The position numbers and the translations under genes were made by a program. A DNA stretch of 64,000 bases from Pseudomonas fluorescens (GTDB taxonomy: Bacteria; Pseudomonadota; Gammaproteobacteria; Pseudomonadales; Pseudomonadaceae). The stretch spans positions 4,201,501-4,265,500 of the forward strand of contig NZ_LR134318.1 of assembly GCF_900636825.1 (NCBI RefSeq), in the 5' to 3' direction. The notes under the pieces are model-generated. The model did not search any database. It was not told the DNA's origin and saw only the letters and a program-made list of their open reading frames with translations. Shown in pieces: positions 1-8,585 of this stretch; position 1 is the first letter of the stretch, and each line of letters opens with the position of its first letter.

Positions 1-1009
1 GGGCATTGGGCTGCAAGCGCGATTCCTTGAAGGCCAGCGCGGCGAGGTTGAGCCAGTCCATGTTTTGCGCATCGGCGTGTTTCTGCAGGGTTGGGCGCAA
101 CTTCTCCAGACGTTGGCGATCAGCCTTGGCCAGCGGATTGTGCACTTGATACAGGCGTCGGTAGATGCGCAGAAACGCCGCGTCTTCGTTTGAGGGTTTC
201 TTGTAACCGGTGAGAAAGCGATCGATGCTTGCACGCAACATCGACGCGTCGCGTCGCACGAACCAATGCTCCTCGCCCGGCTCGCCGAGGTTGAGTTGCC
301 GGTCGAGACGCAGCTTCGGCAGAATCTTGCCCCAGCGTTCGGCAATCGGTTGTTCGACAATGGTCAGGTGAAAGATCCCGCCCTGGACCATTTCCAGCAC
401 ATCCTCCACCGCCAGCGTCGGATCGACCCATTCGATGTTGATCGGCGCCAGTTTGTGCAGCGCCAGTTTCTGATTGAGCTGACTGACCGCCTCCCCCGCG
501 GCGCTGCCGGTTGGTAACGCGAGGGTCTTGCCGGAAAGCTGCTCGACTTTGGTGTAGCGCCGCTCGCCCTTGATACCGACCAGCACCAACGGCACATTAC
601 TGGCGATCGGTTCGCTGCTGGCGACCGCATAACCGGATGGCAGATCGAGCAACTCGCCCGGCGCGACCATGTCGCCCTCGCCACGCTGCAAGGCACCGAG
701 CAATTGGTCCTTGGCTTTGGGAATGATCTTGAGGGTGACTTCCTGGCCGTCGCGGGCATGGCCGTTGAGGTATTGCTCGAACGCGCGCAGGCGATGGTAT
801 TCGACGCCGATGGCCTGGCCCTGAACTTCGCCGGAGCTGTTGCGGCTCTGATTGACCAGCACGCGCAACACTCGGCTGCTGCGGATATCCGACAGGTCGC
901 GCACTTTCGTCGCTGGCACGGCTTGCAGCGGCCCGGGCAGGCGCGCGACCGCCGTCATCGGCAGCAGCAACGCACCACACAACAGGAGCAAAACCGAGGG
1001 ACGAAACAT
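1..1009 (-). CDS. MltF-like membrane-bound lytic transglycosylase, 3' end outside window
   Basis: The ATG at 1009 opens a frame that is still open at base 1, so only about 336 N-terminal residues are visible. A hydrophobic signal peptide (about residues 1-22) is followed by a family 3 solute-binding-like domain (about 40-260). The visible end, LAALAFKESRLQPNA, is the start of a lysozyme-like SLT domain with its catalytic Glu. This order (export signal, SBP-like domain, SLT domain) is that of MltF, which cleaves peptidoglycan glycan strands in the periplasm and makes 1,6-anhydromuramyl ends. The gene is divergent from tatD. It could be an MltF paralogue rather than the E. coli MltF orthologue. 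Confidence 0.88.
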   Translation of the reverse strand, partial: MFRPSVLLLLCGALLLPMTAVARLPGPLQAVPATKVRDLSDIRSSRVLRVLVNQSRNSSGEVQGQAIGVEYHRLRAFEQYLNGHARDGQEVTLKIIPKAKDQLLGALQRGEGDMVAPGELLDLPSGYAVASSEPIASNVPLVLVGIKGERRYTKVEQLSGKTLALPTGSAAGEAVSQLNQKLALHKLAPINIEWVDPTLAVEDVLEMVQGGIFHLTIVEQPIAERWGKILPKLRLDRQLNLGEPGEEHWFVRRDASMLRASIDRFLTGYKKPSNEDAAFLRIYRRLYQVHNPLAKADRQRLEKLRPTLQKHADAQNMDWLNLAALAFKESRLQPNA

Positions 1010-1244
1010 CCACTCTCCGAAAGGATACGGGGCGATTGCGCCGTCAAATAGGCGACATCACCGGCGAAAACAGAGCGCTTTGTGCGCTGGTAAAGTGCGA
1101 GAGACTGGCACAGTGATGGCATTACTGCCACCCCACGGTCTTCCGCGGCCTCAACAGACAGTCATAAGTCATTGTAGTTCTTGGCTTTTCTTATGAATCT
1201 ACAGCTCTGGTATGCTTTCCGGCCTTCGGCCCGAGGTAGCAACC

Positions 1245-2051
1245 ATGCAACTCATCGATATCGGCGTCAACCTGACCAACCCAAGTTTCGCCGACAAACA
1301 CCAGGGCGTGCTTGACCGCGCCTATGCCGCCGGGGTCTGCCAACTGGTGCTGACCGGCACCAGCGTCGAGGGCAGCGAACAGGCGCTGGAGCTGTGCCAG
1401 CAACTCGATGAAAGCGGCCAGCGACTGTTCGCCACTGCCGGTATTCACCCGCACTCGGCCAGTGACTGGAACGCCGACAGCGCCCGCCGCTTGCGCAGTT
1501 TGCTGAAGGAATCGAACGTCGTTGCCGTAGGCGAATGCGGACTGGACTTCAACCGCGATTTCTCTCCCCGCCCGCAACAGGAGAAAGTCCTCGAAGAACA
1601 TTTGGCAATGGCGGTCGAGCTGCAACTGCCCGTGTTTCTGCATGAGCGCGATGCCAGTCAGCGTTTGCTGGAAATCCTCAGAGATTTCCGCGATCAACTG
1701 CCGGCCGCTGTGGTGCATTGCTTCACTGGCGAACAAAAAGCCTTGTTCAGTTACCTCGACCTGGATTTGCACATCGGCATCACCGGCTGGATCTGCGATG
1801 AACGCCGAGGCACGCATCTGCATCCGTTGGTCAAAGAGATCAAACCGGGGCGGTTGATGCTGGAGAGCGATGCGCCTTATCTGCTGCCGCGCACGCTGCG
1901 ACCGAAACCGAAAAACGGCCGCAATGAGCCGGCATATCTGACCGAAGTGCTGCGCGAGGTTGCGCTGCATCGCGGCGAGACCGAAGAAGCACTGGCCGCG
2001 CATACCACCGCGTGCGCCCGGGTTTTCTACAACCTTCCGACATTGGTTTGA
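1245..2051 (+). CDS. tatD: TatD family metal-dependent 3'-5' exonuclease
   Basis: 268 residues, close to the 260 of E. coli TatD, which it resembles throughout. The metal-binding TIM-barrel signatures are visible: DIGVNLTN at the start, GIHPHSASDW, GECGLDFNRDF, an HCFTG segment and ESDAPYLLPRTL near the C-terminus. TatD proteins are Mg2+-dependent DNases/3'-5' exonucleases implicated in DNA repair. I chose the ATG at 1245 because a GAGG lies 8 bases upstream and because the family motif begins at once; an in-frame ATG at 1212 would add 11 unrelated residues. The gene is monocistronic and followed by a REP pair. Confidence 0.93.
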   Translation: MQLIDIGVNLTNPSFADKHQGVLDRAYAAGVCQLVLTGTSVEGSEQALELCQQLDESGQRLFATAGIHPHSASDWNADSARRLRSLLKESNVVAVGECGLDFNRDFSPRPQQEKVLEEHLAMAVELQLPVFLHERDASQRLLEILRDFRDQLPAAVVHCFTGEQKALFSYLDLDLHIGITGWICDERRGTHLHPLVKEIKPGRLMLESDAPYLLPRTLRPKPKNGRNEPAYLTEVLREVALHRGETEEALAAHTTACARVFYNLPTLV

Positions 2052-2056
2052 ACCGC

Positions 2057-2139
2057 AAAAAGATCGCAGCCTGCGGCAGCACCTACACCGGTACGGCGTA
2101 AATCCTGTAGGAGCTGCCGGAGGCTGCGGTCTTTTGATC
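2057..2139. repeat. REP pair, divergent arrangement
   Basis: Two copies of the window's common REP palindrome lie in opposite orientation, tail to tail: a copy reading gatcgcagcctgcggcagc...cctac, then one reading gtaggagctgccggagg...gatc. Most other doublets in this window have the opposite order. The left copy has a mismatch in the conserved head (acctac for tcctac). Confidence 0.85.
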
Positions 2140-2221
2140 CGCATCAACAAACGGCTCTCAGCATAGCGGCACAATACTGGCACCTTGCCAAAACTGTTTC
2201 CGCTATCAGAGAAGACCTTCC

Positions 2222-3703
2222 ATGGGTGCCTGGCTTAGCAATATCTCGCTGAAATACAAATTCTGGGCGGTCAACGCCGTTGCCTTCGTCACGACTCTGC
2301 TGCTGGCGCTGTACGCCGTGCACCTCGAACAGCAGGCGCGTAGTCATGCCGCCCAAGCGTCTGCTCAGGCCCAGGCGCAATTACTCAAGGCCTGGCCGTC
2401 CGGGCAGCCATTGCCCAAATTCGCTCAGCTACTTACTTTCAAACGCGGTGAGGCGCCACGGCTCAACGATCAGCCACTGCTGGAAGTCACCGAGAGCGAC
2501 GGCTGGAACGCGATCAATACTTCGCCGCTGTTTGGCGAGAACCCGTTACTCGGCGCAGAAGTGTTCAGCCGTGCCGACGGCGGGCGAGCAGCCGTCATCG
2601 CCTATGCACCGAGCCTGAGCCAAGTGTTCAGCGAACGCTTCGCTAACTATGCGTTGGCGGTGTTCATCCTGATGCTGGCGATGCTTGGCGCTTCGCAACT
2701 GCTGATCCGTTTTCTGCTCAGCCAGCTGAACACGCTGAAAGACGTCATGCTGCACGTTGAACAGTCCGGTGATTTATCGGCGCGCGTGCCGCTGGCTGGC
2801 AAGGACGAAGTCGGGCAGATGGCCAATGCCTTCAACGCGATGCAGGCCGGTTATCAACGCGTGGTAACCACGGTGGCCAATAGCGCACGGCAACTGGATG
2901 TCGGCACCGCGCGGCTGGCGTCGAGCATGAATGAAGTGCGTCAGGGCATGCTTGGCCAACAAAGCGAAACCGATCAGGCGGCGACGGCCATCAACGAAAT
3001 GACCGCCACCGTTTATCACATCGCGCAGCATGCAGGCGCCACCCGCGATTTGTCGAAAGCTGCCGATGGCTTGGCTGGCAGCGGCCAGCAAGTGGTCGCA
3101 CGGGTGCAACATTCGATTGCCGGGTTGTCCAGCGGGGTGCAGCAAACGGCGCAAATGATTCAACGCCTGGCCGAGGACAGCCAGAAGATCAACGGCGTGG
3201 TCAGCGTGATTCACAGCATCGCCGAACAGACCAACTTGCTCGCGCTCAATGCCGCGATTGAAGCCGCACGCGCCGGGGAGATGGGCCGCGGTTTCGCCGT
3301 GGTCGCCGATGAAGTGCGCAACCTGGCCAAACGTGTGCAGACCTCGACCGACGAGATCACCAGCATGGTTTCGGCGTTGCAGGCCGGCACCCGCGATGCG
3401 GTGGATTTCATGCAGGAGAGTTCCTACAAGGCTGACGATTGCGTGCAACAGGCGCAAGAAGCTGGCGCGGCGCTGGCGGAGATCACCGGCGCGGTGGCGC
3501 AGATGCGTGAAAGCAATACGCAGATTGCCGTGGCGGCGGAACAACAGAGTCAGGTCGCCGAAGAGATGAACCGGGCGGTGGTGAGTATTCGGGACGTGAC
3601 CGAGAACACTGTGCGGCAGACCGTGGATTCGGCGACGACGAGCAATGAGTTGGCGACGTTGGCTGGGGCGCTCAACAAGGCGATCGGGCAGTTGAAGCTC
3701 TAA
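2222..3703 (+). CDS. Methyl-accepting chemotaxis protein
   Basis: 493-residue transmembrane chemoreceptor. TM1 spans about residues 15-33 and TM2 about 143-166. Between them is a short periplasmic sensor domain of about 110 residues with no recognisable Cache or four-helix signature. A HAMP domain follows (about 167-220), then a long cytoplasmic coiled coil with the hairpin tip EQTNLLALNAAIEAARAGE (about 335-353), which contacts CheA/CheW. The protein would relay an unknown ligand signal to the flagellar or another chemosensory pathway. The ATG at 2222 follows an AGAAGA-type ribosome site. The gene is single and ends directly at a REP pair that can fold as a terminator. Confidence 0.93.
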   Translation: MGAWLSNISLKYKFWAVNAVAFVTTLLLALYAVHLEQQARSHAAQASAQAQAQLLKAWPSGQPLPKFAQLLTFKRGEAPRLNDQPLLEVTESDGWNAINTSPLFGENPLLGAEVFSRADGGRAAVIAYAPSLSQVFSERFANYALAVFILMLAMLGASQLLIRFLLSQLNTLKDVMLHVEQSGDLSARVPLAGKDEVGQMANAFNAMQAGYQRVVTTVANSARQLDVGTARLASSMNEVRQGMLGQQSETDQAATAINEMTATVYHIAQHAGATRDLSKAADGLAGSGQQVVARVQHSIAGLSSGVQQTAQMIQRLAEDSQKINGVVSVIHSIAEQTNLLALNAAIEAARAGEMGRGFAVVADEVRNLAKRVQTSTDEITSMVSALQAGTRDAVDFMQESSYKADDCVQQAQEAGAALAEITGAVAQMRESNTQIAVAAEQQSQVAEEMNRAVVSIRDVTENTVRQTVDSATTSNELATLAGALNKAIGQLKL

Positions 3704-3786
3704 GATCAAAGGATCGCAGCCTGCGACAGCTCCTACAGGGGGAAAGCATTCCAATGTGGGAGCTGCCGCAGGCTGCGATCTTTTTT
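3704..3786. repeat. REP pair with T-run, likely doubles as terminator
   Basis: Inverted REP copies (gatcgcagcctgcgacagctcc and its near-complement gtgggagctgccgcaggc) start one base after the chemoreceptor stop codon. On the plus strand the right arm ends in six T residues, so the pair can form a long hairpin with a U-tail. Termination is inferred, not shown. Confidence 0.8.
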
Positions 3787-3891
3787 GTACATCATGCCTA
3801 TGATGCCAATAGCCAACCTCGATTCGCCGCCCTCCCCGCGCGGGCCTATTCTTCAACCATGAAGTTCAACATGGATTGAGGAGTAGTAAAC

Positions 3892-4257
3892 ATGGGCAAA
3901 CGTCACCCCAACCTTCCTGCGTGGCAATGGCGCGCCTACCCGGGCAATCATCAGCACCCGACCAATCTGGTGCTGCACCTGCTGGCCGTGCCGTTGTTCA
4001 TCGTCGCGTTCCTGCTGATCGTCTCCGGGGTTTTCAGCCTGAGCCTGGCCAGTGTGGCGATCGGCGTGATCGGCATCATCGCGGCGCTGGGTTTGCAGCG
4101 CCAAGGTCACAGCCTGGAGGCGCAAGCCTCCGAGCCGTTCAGTGATCGCAAAGATGCGGTATCGCGCTTGCTGGTCGAGCAGTTTCTGACCTTCCCGCGC
4201 TTCTTTCTCAGCGGTGGCTGGTGGCGTGCCTGGCGTGAGCGCCACCGTCGGCATTGA
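3892..4257 (+). CDS. Mpo1-like (DUF962-type) small membrane protein
   Basis: 121 residues with two predicted membrane helices (about 28-48 and 52-70). Histidine-rich motifs flank them: HQHPTNLVLH before the first helix and QGHSLEAQASEPF after the second. The spacing of His/Asn and His/Glu resembles the Mpo1/DUF962 family, whose yeast member is an Fe2+-dependent dioxygenase acting on 2-hydroxy fatty acids. The bacterial role is unknown, so only family membership is suggested. The start at 3892 follows a good GAGGAG site. It converges on the thioesterase gene with a one-base gap, so the two may interfere at the transcript level. Confidence 0.8.
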   Translation: MGKRHPNLPAWQWRAYPGNHQHPTNLVLHLLAVPLFIVAFLLIVSGVFSLSLASVAIGVIGIIAALGLQRQGHSLEAQASEPFSDRKDAVSRLLVEQFLTFPRFFLSGGWWRAWRERHRRH

Positions 4258-4258
4258 C

Positions 4259-5053
4259 TCAGGCGAAGATCGTGACCGTCTGGCGGCTCATGGCAATCAG
4301 TTCTCCCTCAGCACTCCACAGCTTCGCGGCGACATGGCCGTAGCCGTCGGCGGCGTATTCGATATCGGCGAGGTATTGGCACCAATCCAGCGTACTCAAG
4401 TCGTGTAGCGGCTGGACGAATTCGATGGTCCAGGTCAACGTGCTACCCGGCGCAGGCTTCTTCAGATACGGCAACAGCGCCGGTGGCCAGGCATCAACCA
4501 GAGCCAGCAGATGCGCCTCGTTGACCGGCTCCTCTTTGACATCCCCACGCAAGCGCACCCACCCGCCCATCTGGCGCGATGGCGTCCCGGTGAACGGCAT
4601 GCCGCCGATGGTCCAGCGCATCGCCAGATGGCGCATGAACTCCGGAGTCACGCCTTTGATGTAAGGCAACTCCTGGCATTCGTCCCAATGTTTCATGGTC
4701 GGCGCCGGGTACGCTTCAACAGCTACTTCCGAGGGCCGCGAGGCTCCGAAGCTGCCTTGAATGATCGTCACCACCTGACCATTTTGCATGGCCCGGCCCA
4801 ACACCTGACTGACGGCTTTGCCTTCGCGCAGCACATCGACCTCGAAACTCACGGGCACTTCGGGTTCGACCGGGCCGACAAAGGTGATCGCCAGCGAGCG
4901 CACCGGGCGCTGCGCAGGCACCTTGGCGCGCATGGCTTCAAATTGCAGCGCGGCCACCAACCCGCCAAAACTGGCACGGCCCTGACCCCATTCGGCAGGA
5001 ATGGTCACTTCAGGTTGTTGGCGGACAGCATCGAGCAGATCGCAAAAGCGCAT
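4259..5053 (-). CDS. TesB-like acyl-CoA thioesterase, double hotdog
   Basis: 264 residues. The sequence carries two hotdog halves: the N-terminal half contains the ASFGGLVAALQ segment and the RSLAITFVGPV strand, and the C-terminal half contains LTWTIEFVQPL and ends MSRQTVTIFA. This layout fits the TesB/YbgC-related acyl-CoA thioesterase superfamily, which hydrolyses acyl-CoA to free fatty acid and CoA; the chain-length preference cannot be read. The start is the ATG at 5053, preceded by TGAGG; a longer frame upstream adds 36 residues of non-homologous, repeat-flanked sequence. A REP doublet lies upstream. Confidence 0.82.
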   Translation of the reverse strand: MRFCDLLDAVRQQPEVTIPAEWGQGRASFGGLVAALQFEAMRAKVPAQRPVRSLAITFVGPVEPEVPVSFEVDVLREGKAVSQVLGRAMQNGQVVTIIQGSFGASRPSEVAVEAYPAPTMKHWDECQELPYIKGVTPEFMRHLAMRWTIGGMPFTGTPSRQMGGWVRLRGDVKEEPVNEAHLLALVDAWPPALLPYLKKPAPGSTLTWTIEFVQPLHDLSTLDWCQYLADIEYAADGYGHVAAKLWSAEGELIAMSRQTVTIFA

Positions 5054-5166
5054 GACAACCTCAGAGAGCGAGAAGGAATGCAGCGATCTTAACCAGAGCT
5101 GTGGGGTACCGCAGCGTCTATTCCGGTCAAATGGGCTGACAGAAAGGCCTTGGAGTACCACAGCCC

Positions 5167-5260
5167 CTGTAGGAGCTGCCGCAGGCTGCGATCTTTTGAT
5201 TTTGATTTGAAAAAAACGAGATCAAGATCAAAAGATCGCAGCCTTCGGCAGCTCCTACAG
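5167..5260. repeat. REP doublet (REPIN-like), convergent arms
   Basis: gtaggagctgccgcaggctg on the left and its complement on the right surround an A/T-rich centre containing a direct aagatcaaaa element. It lies between the thioesterase promoter side and the 3' end of the CHAD gene. Confidence 0.88.
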
Positions 5261-5275
5261 GGGGGGGTGGCGATA

Positions 5276-6034
5276 TCAGGATTTGAAGCAGCGGGCGCTG
5301 AGTTTTTCCAGGACTTGGTCGGCCTTCAGCTCTGCCTTGATCAACCCGGCTTGCCAGGTGGCCACACACGGTTGCAGATCGGTTTCCTGCTCGGCGCGCG
5401 CCAGCCATTGCCAGCAATCGTGCCAGTCGCCTAATGCGCCCTGTGCAGACTTCAAATGTTTAAGCGCCGGTTGCGGCAAGCGATCCAGCTCCGGATAAGC
5501 TTCGATGCCGTAACGCACGCGCTTGATCAGCAGGCGCAGGCGATGGCGGTCGTGAGCCGGGTCGTGCAGCGCCGCGTCGAGTTTCTGCCACTGCTTGCCG
5601 AGGCGTTTTTCAATGCGTTTATCCAGCCCCTTGAGCAAACCCTGGCGCTGAGATGCACGCAGGAAACGCGGAAAAGCATCCAGAATCATCAGCAGTGAGG
5701 CCACTTCCGCACTGGCCGCCAGCGCCGGATACGCCTCGGCCATTTGCGCCATGCGCCGCTGCGCCGCCTCGGGTTGATCGTGCTTGAGCAGATACGTCGC
5801 GAGCACTTCGCGATCGCGCCACGGCGTGGTCAGATCACCCACTGCCGAAGCCGCTGCTTCCAGTTGCTCGACTCCCGGCAGCCCACGCAGCGGTCGCAAC
5901 AGGCTGCGCAAACGTCGCACCGTCGTGCGCAAATCGTGCAACGCCTCGGGATCGGTGCGCGCGGCCAGTCGCGCCTGACACGCCAGCAGCCGTACATCCA
6001 GGCTCAACACATGAGCCACCAAGCGATCAATCAT
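5276..6034 (-). CDS. CHAD domain protein
   Basis: 252 residues, almost entirely helical and rich in conserved His, Arg and Lys. DPEALHDLRTTVRRLRSLLRP is cut here to its core, HDLRTTVRRLRS, near residue 35; the second repeat core, HDRHRLRLLIKRVRYGIEAYP, contains RLRLLIKRVRYGIE near residue 165. This is the CHAD fold (conserved histidine alpha-helical domain), whose basic groove binds inorganic polyphosphate in characterised members. The usual CYTH triphosphatase partner is absent here. The start at 6034 follows GGAGTAG; an upstream in-frame ATG would run into the repeat element at 6053-6138. Confidence 0.88.
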   Translation of the reverse strand: MIDRLVAHVLSLDVRLLACQARLAARTDPEALHDLRTTVRRLRSLLRPLRGLPGVEQLEAAASAVGDLTTPWRDREVLATYLLKHDQPEAAQRRMAQMAEAYPALAASAEVASLLMILDAFPRFLRASQRQGLLKGLDKRIEKRLGKQWQKLDAALHDPAHDRHRLRLLIKRVRYGIEAYPELDRLPQPALKHLKSAQGALGDWHDCWQWLARAEQETDLQPCVATWQAGLIKAELKADQVLEKLSARCFKS

Positions 6035-6052
6035 GGGGTCTACTCCGTAGAC

Positions 6053-6138
6053 AGCTGCAAGTTGCGAGCTACAAGCTTCAAGCTTCAAGCTGAACGCGGT
6101 CGCCTTGAGCTTGCCGCTTGCAGCTAAAACTTGCAGCT
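6053..6138. repeat. Imperfect inverted repeat, agctgcaagtt family
   Basis: The arms agctgcaagttgcgagct and (complement) agctgcaagttttagctg face each other. Inside are short tandem cttcaag units. This is a different dispersed-repeat type from the gtaggagctg REPs. It fills the gap between the CHAD and lipoprotein genes. Confidence 0.7.
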
Positions 6139-6144
6139 GCTTTT

Positions 6145-6423
6145 CTATCTTCCTGCGCGGGATTCGCGAATGTAGAAGCGGGCTTTCTCGGCTTTTTTGC
6201 TGCAGCCTTCGAAGCCTTCAAATTGTTGCTGGGTCTTGGCGGCGGTCAGCAGTGACAGGGCTTTGGAGTAACTGACGGTGCCAGCAAAGCCTTCGGCCTT
6301 GGCCAGATCCAGCTCATGCCAGGCCGCGTCGAGCTGGCTGCCGCAGCTGTCGCGGTACGCGGTTTTGCCGGCGCACCCGGCCAGAACCAAAGCCATCAAC
6401 GGTACACAGATCCAGGCTTTCAT
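6145..6423 (-). CDS. Small outer-membrane-type lipoprotein, unknown function
   Basis: 92 residues beginning with a short basic/hydrophobic signal ending in the lipobox LAGC (Cys at residue 17), so the mature protein would be lipid-anchored. The mature part is helical and charged, with three further Cys residues that could pair. I chose the ATG at 6423, with GAGG 8 bases upstream, over the adjacent GTG at 6426. I do not recognise a characterised family. Confidence 0.82.
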   Translation of the reverse strand: MKAWICVPLMALVLAGCAGKTAYRDSCGSQLDAAWHELDLAKAEGFAGTVSYSKALSLLTAAKTQQQFEGFEGCSKKAEKARFYIRESRAGR

Positions 6424-6639
6424 CACTCACACCTCAAGGTCAGGTCAACAGTCGTGCAGGTAAGACGGTCCGGCAGCGAAAAAGTGCCTCGGCTGCCGGT
6501 GAAACCGCGGTGACGCAGAGCATAGCGCTGAAGCGCCAGAGGACCGCGAAAAACGACGTCACTGACGCGCGCAACGACCTTGGCGATTGAGCCGCTTGCG
6601 CGATACGTGCATTGTGCAGACTTGTCGGGAGGAAGTTTG

Positions 6640-7686
6640 ATGAAAAAGCGTGTCGCCTTGGTGCTGGGCTCCGGTGGCGCCCGGGGCTATGCCCATATCG
6701 GGGTCATTGAAGAAATCGAAAAACGCGGCTACGACATCGCCTGCATCGCCGGTTGTTCGATGGGCGCAGTGGTCGGCGGGATCTACGCCGCCGGCAAACT
6801 GGATGACTATCGACGCTGGATCGAAAGCCTCGATTATCTCGATGTGTTGCGCCTGGTCGACGTAAGTTTTCGCCTCGGTGCGATCCGCGGTGAAAAAGTC
6901 TTCGGGCAGATCCGCAAGATCGTTGGCGAGATCAATATCGAAGACCTGCGCATCCCCTACACGGCCGTCGCTGCCGACCTCACCAATCAACAGGAAATCT
7001 GGTTTCAGGAAGGCTGCCTGCATCAAGCCATGCGCGCTTCGGCGGCGATTCCCAGCCTGTTCACCCCGGTGATGCAGGGCAACCGCATGCTGGTGGATGG
7101 CGGCATTCTCAACCCGTTGCCGATCGTGCCGGTGGTGTCCAGTCACTGCGATTTGATCATTGCGGTGAATCTCAATGCGACCAATCAACGTCAATACAAA
7201 CTGCCGGTGATCGAACGTCCGCCGGCGTTTCGCTCGCGCTTCGACAGCCTGATCACTTCGCTGGGGTCGAAACTGCCGTTTCGGCGCAAACAGGCCGAGC
7301 AACTGCTGAAGCTGGAACAGGAAGCGCTGCGCGCGGAAGCGGCGGACATCAATCCGTGGCTTGAAGGCGTCGAGCCGGAAAGCCAGCAACCGGCTGCGGC
7401 GCCCGAGCGCGAAGGCGCGCCAAAATCGGCGACCGGTTCATTCATCATCGACAACGTCGGCCCGGCGTCGCTGCTGGATTTGATCAACCAGAGTTTCGAG
7501 GTGATGCAGACGTCGCTGGCGCAGTACAAAATTGCCGGTTATCCACCGGATATCCTGATCAACGTGCCGAAACGGGTGTGCCGGTTTTTCGAGTTTTACA
7601 AGGCACCGGAGTTGATCGCGCTGGGGCGGGAAATTGCCAGTGATACGCTGGATCGGTATGAGCGCGAGCAAGGGGATCACAGCTGA
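6640..7686 (+). CDS. Patatin-like phospholipase, RssA type
   Basis: 348 residues. The oxyanion-hole motif GSGGARGYAHIG (residues 10-21), nucleophile elbow GCSMG (Ser40) and DGG (Asp153) form the Ser-Asp dyad of patatin-like lipid acyl hydrolases. The bacterial branch resembles RssA. Beyond about residue 200 is a less conserved C-terminal region of unknown role. The start at 6640 has GGGAGG at good spacing; an in-frame start 20 codons upstream lacks homology. The gene stands alone and converges on kdpE across a repeat. Confidence 0.88.
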   Translation: MKKRVALVLGSGGARGYAHIGVIEEIEKRGYDIACIAGCSMGAVVGGIYAAGKLDDYRRWIESLDYLDVLRLVDVSFRLGAIRGEKVFGQIRKIVGEINIEDLRIPYTAVAADLTNQQEIWFQEGCLHQAMRASAAIPSLFTPVMQGNRMLVDGGILNPLPIVPVVSSHCDLIIAVNLNATNQRQYKLPVIERPPAFRSRFDSLITSLGSKLPFRRKQAEQLLKLEQEALRAEAADINPWLEGVEPESQQPAAAPEREGAPKSATGSFIIDNVGPASLLDLINQSFEVMQTSLAQYKIAGYPPDILINVPKRVCRFFEFYKAPELIALGREIASDTLDRYEREQGDHS

Positions 7687-7710
7687 TTTTTTTGCTGACT
7701 GTCAGTCCGT

Positions 7711-7834
7711 CATCGCTAGCAGGGCTAGCTCCCACAGGGGTTTTGTGAACAACCTACAGAGAGATCACAACTAGCTCCAACAGGGGTTTTGTGAACGACG
7801 CAATCCAGTGTGGGAGCTAGCCCTGCTAGCGATG
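7711..7834. repeat. Inverted repeat, cgctagcagggctagctccc family
   Basis: The 26-base arms at 7711-7736 and 7809-7834 are near-perfect complements. A third, degraded copy (ctagctccaacaggggtttt, from about 7771) sits inside, with aggggttttgtgaac occurring twice as a direct repeat. It sits between convergent genes and could act as a two-way transcript end. This is a second palindrome family, distinct from the gtaggagctg type. Confidence 0.8.
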
Positions 7835-7841
7835 GGGCCGC

Positions 7842-8537
7842 TCAGCCAACCTCACTCAACAGCCGATAACCCACCCCCGCCTCAGTCACGATAAACCGTG
7901 GCCGCGTCGGATCATCCGCCAGTTTCTGGCGCAGATGCCCGACCACGATCCGCAGATAATGACTGTCCTCGGTGTGCGTCGGCCCCCAGATATCCTTGAG
8001 CAATTGCTGCTGAGTGATCACCCGTCCCGGATGCCGCGCCAGTTGCGCGAGCACGGCGTATTCCTTGCGGGTCAGCGCGACTTCGAGGCCATCGAGCAAC
8101 ACCCGTCGATAAGCGAGATCCACCGTCAGCGGGCCGAAACTCAGCGCGGCCTGCTGCGTTTCACCGGTCGGCGCCTGGCGGAGCAGAGCGCGCACTCTGG
8201 CGAGAAATTCCTGAATGCCGAAGGGCTTGGTCACATAGTCATTGGCGCCACCGTCCAGCGCCTCGACCTTCTGCCCTTCACTGGCGCGCACCGACAGCAC
8301 CAGCACTGGCGTCGTCGCCCATTCGCGAAACTCGCGCAGCACCTGCTGGCCGTCCATGTCCGGCAGGCCGAGATCGAGCACCAGCAAGTCCGGTTTGTTC
8401 AGCGCCGCCTGCGCAAGGCCCTCGGACCCAGTGCCGGCCTCGAGGACTTTGTAACCTTGGGACGCGAGGCTGATGCGCAGGAATTTGCGGATCTGCGGCT
8501 CATCGTCGATGACCAGGATGGTCGCGGTCTGGCTCAT
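7842..8537 (-). CDS. kdpE: KdpE, response regulator of the kdp operon
   Basis: 231 residues: receiver domain (1-120) with acidic pair DD at 11-12, phospho-acceptor Asp55 in LDLGLPD and Lys in TKPF; then an OmpR/PhoB winged helix (about 130-228) with the LTRKEYAVL and HYLRIVVGHLRQKL segments. KdpD phosphorylates KdpE under potassium limitation, and KdpE then activates the kdp promoter. It is the last gene of the operon, 48 bases after kdpD. Confidence 0.97.
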   Translation of the reverse strand: MSQTATILVIDDEPQIRKFLRISLASQGYKVLEAGTGSEGLAQAALNKPDLLVLDLGLPDMDGQQVLREFREWATTPVLVLSVRASEGQKVEALDGGANDYVTKPFGIQEFLARVRALLRQAPTGETQQAALSFGPLTVDLAYRRVLLDGLEVALTRKEYAVLAQLARHPGRVITQQQLLKDIWGPTHTEDSHYLRIVVGHLRQKLADDPTRPRFIVTEAGVGYRLLSEVG

Positions 8538-8585
8538 GAATTCACATCAACAGAGAAGATTGGCGAGAGAGTAGCGCAAGCGGCA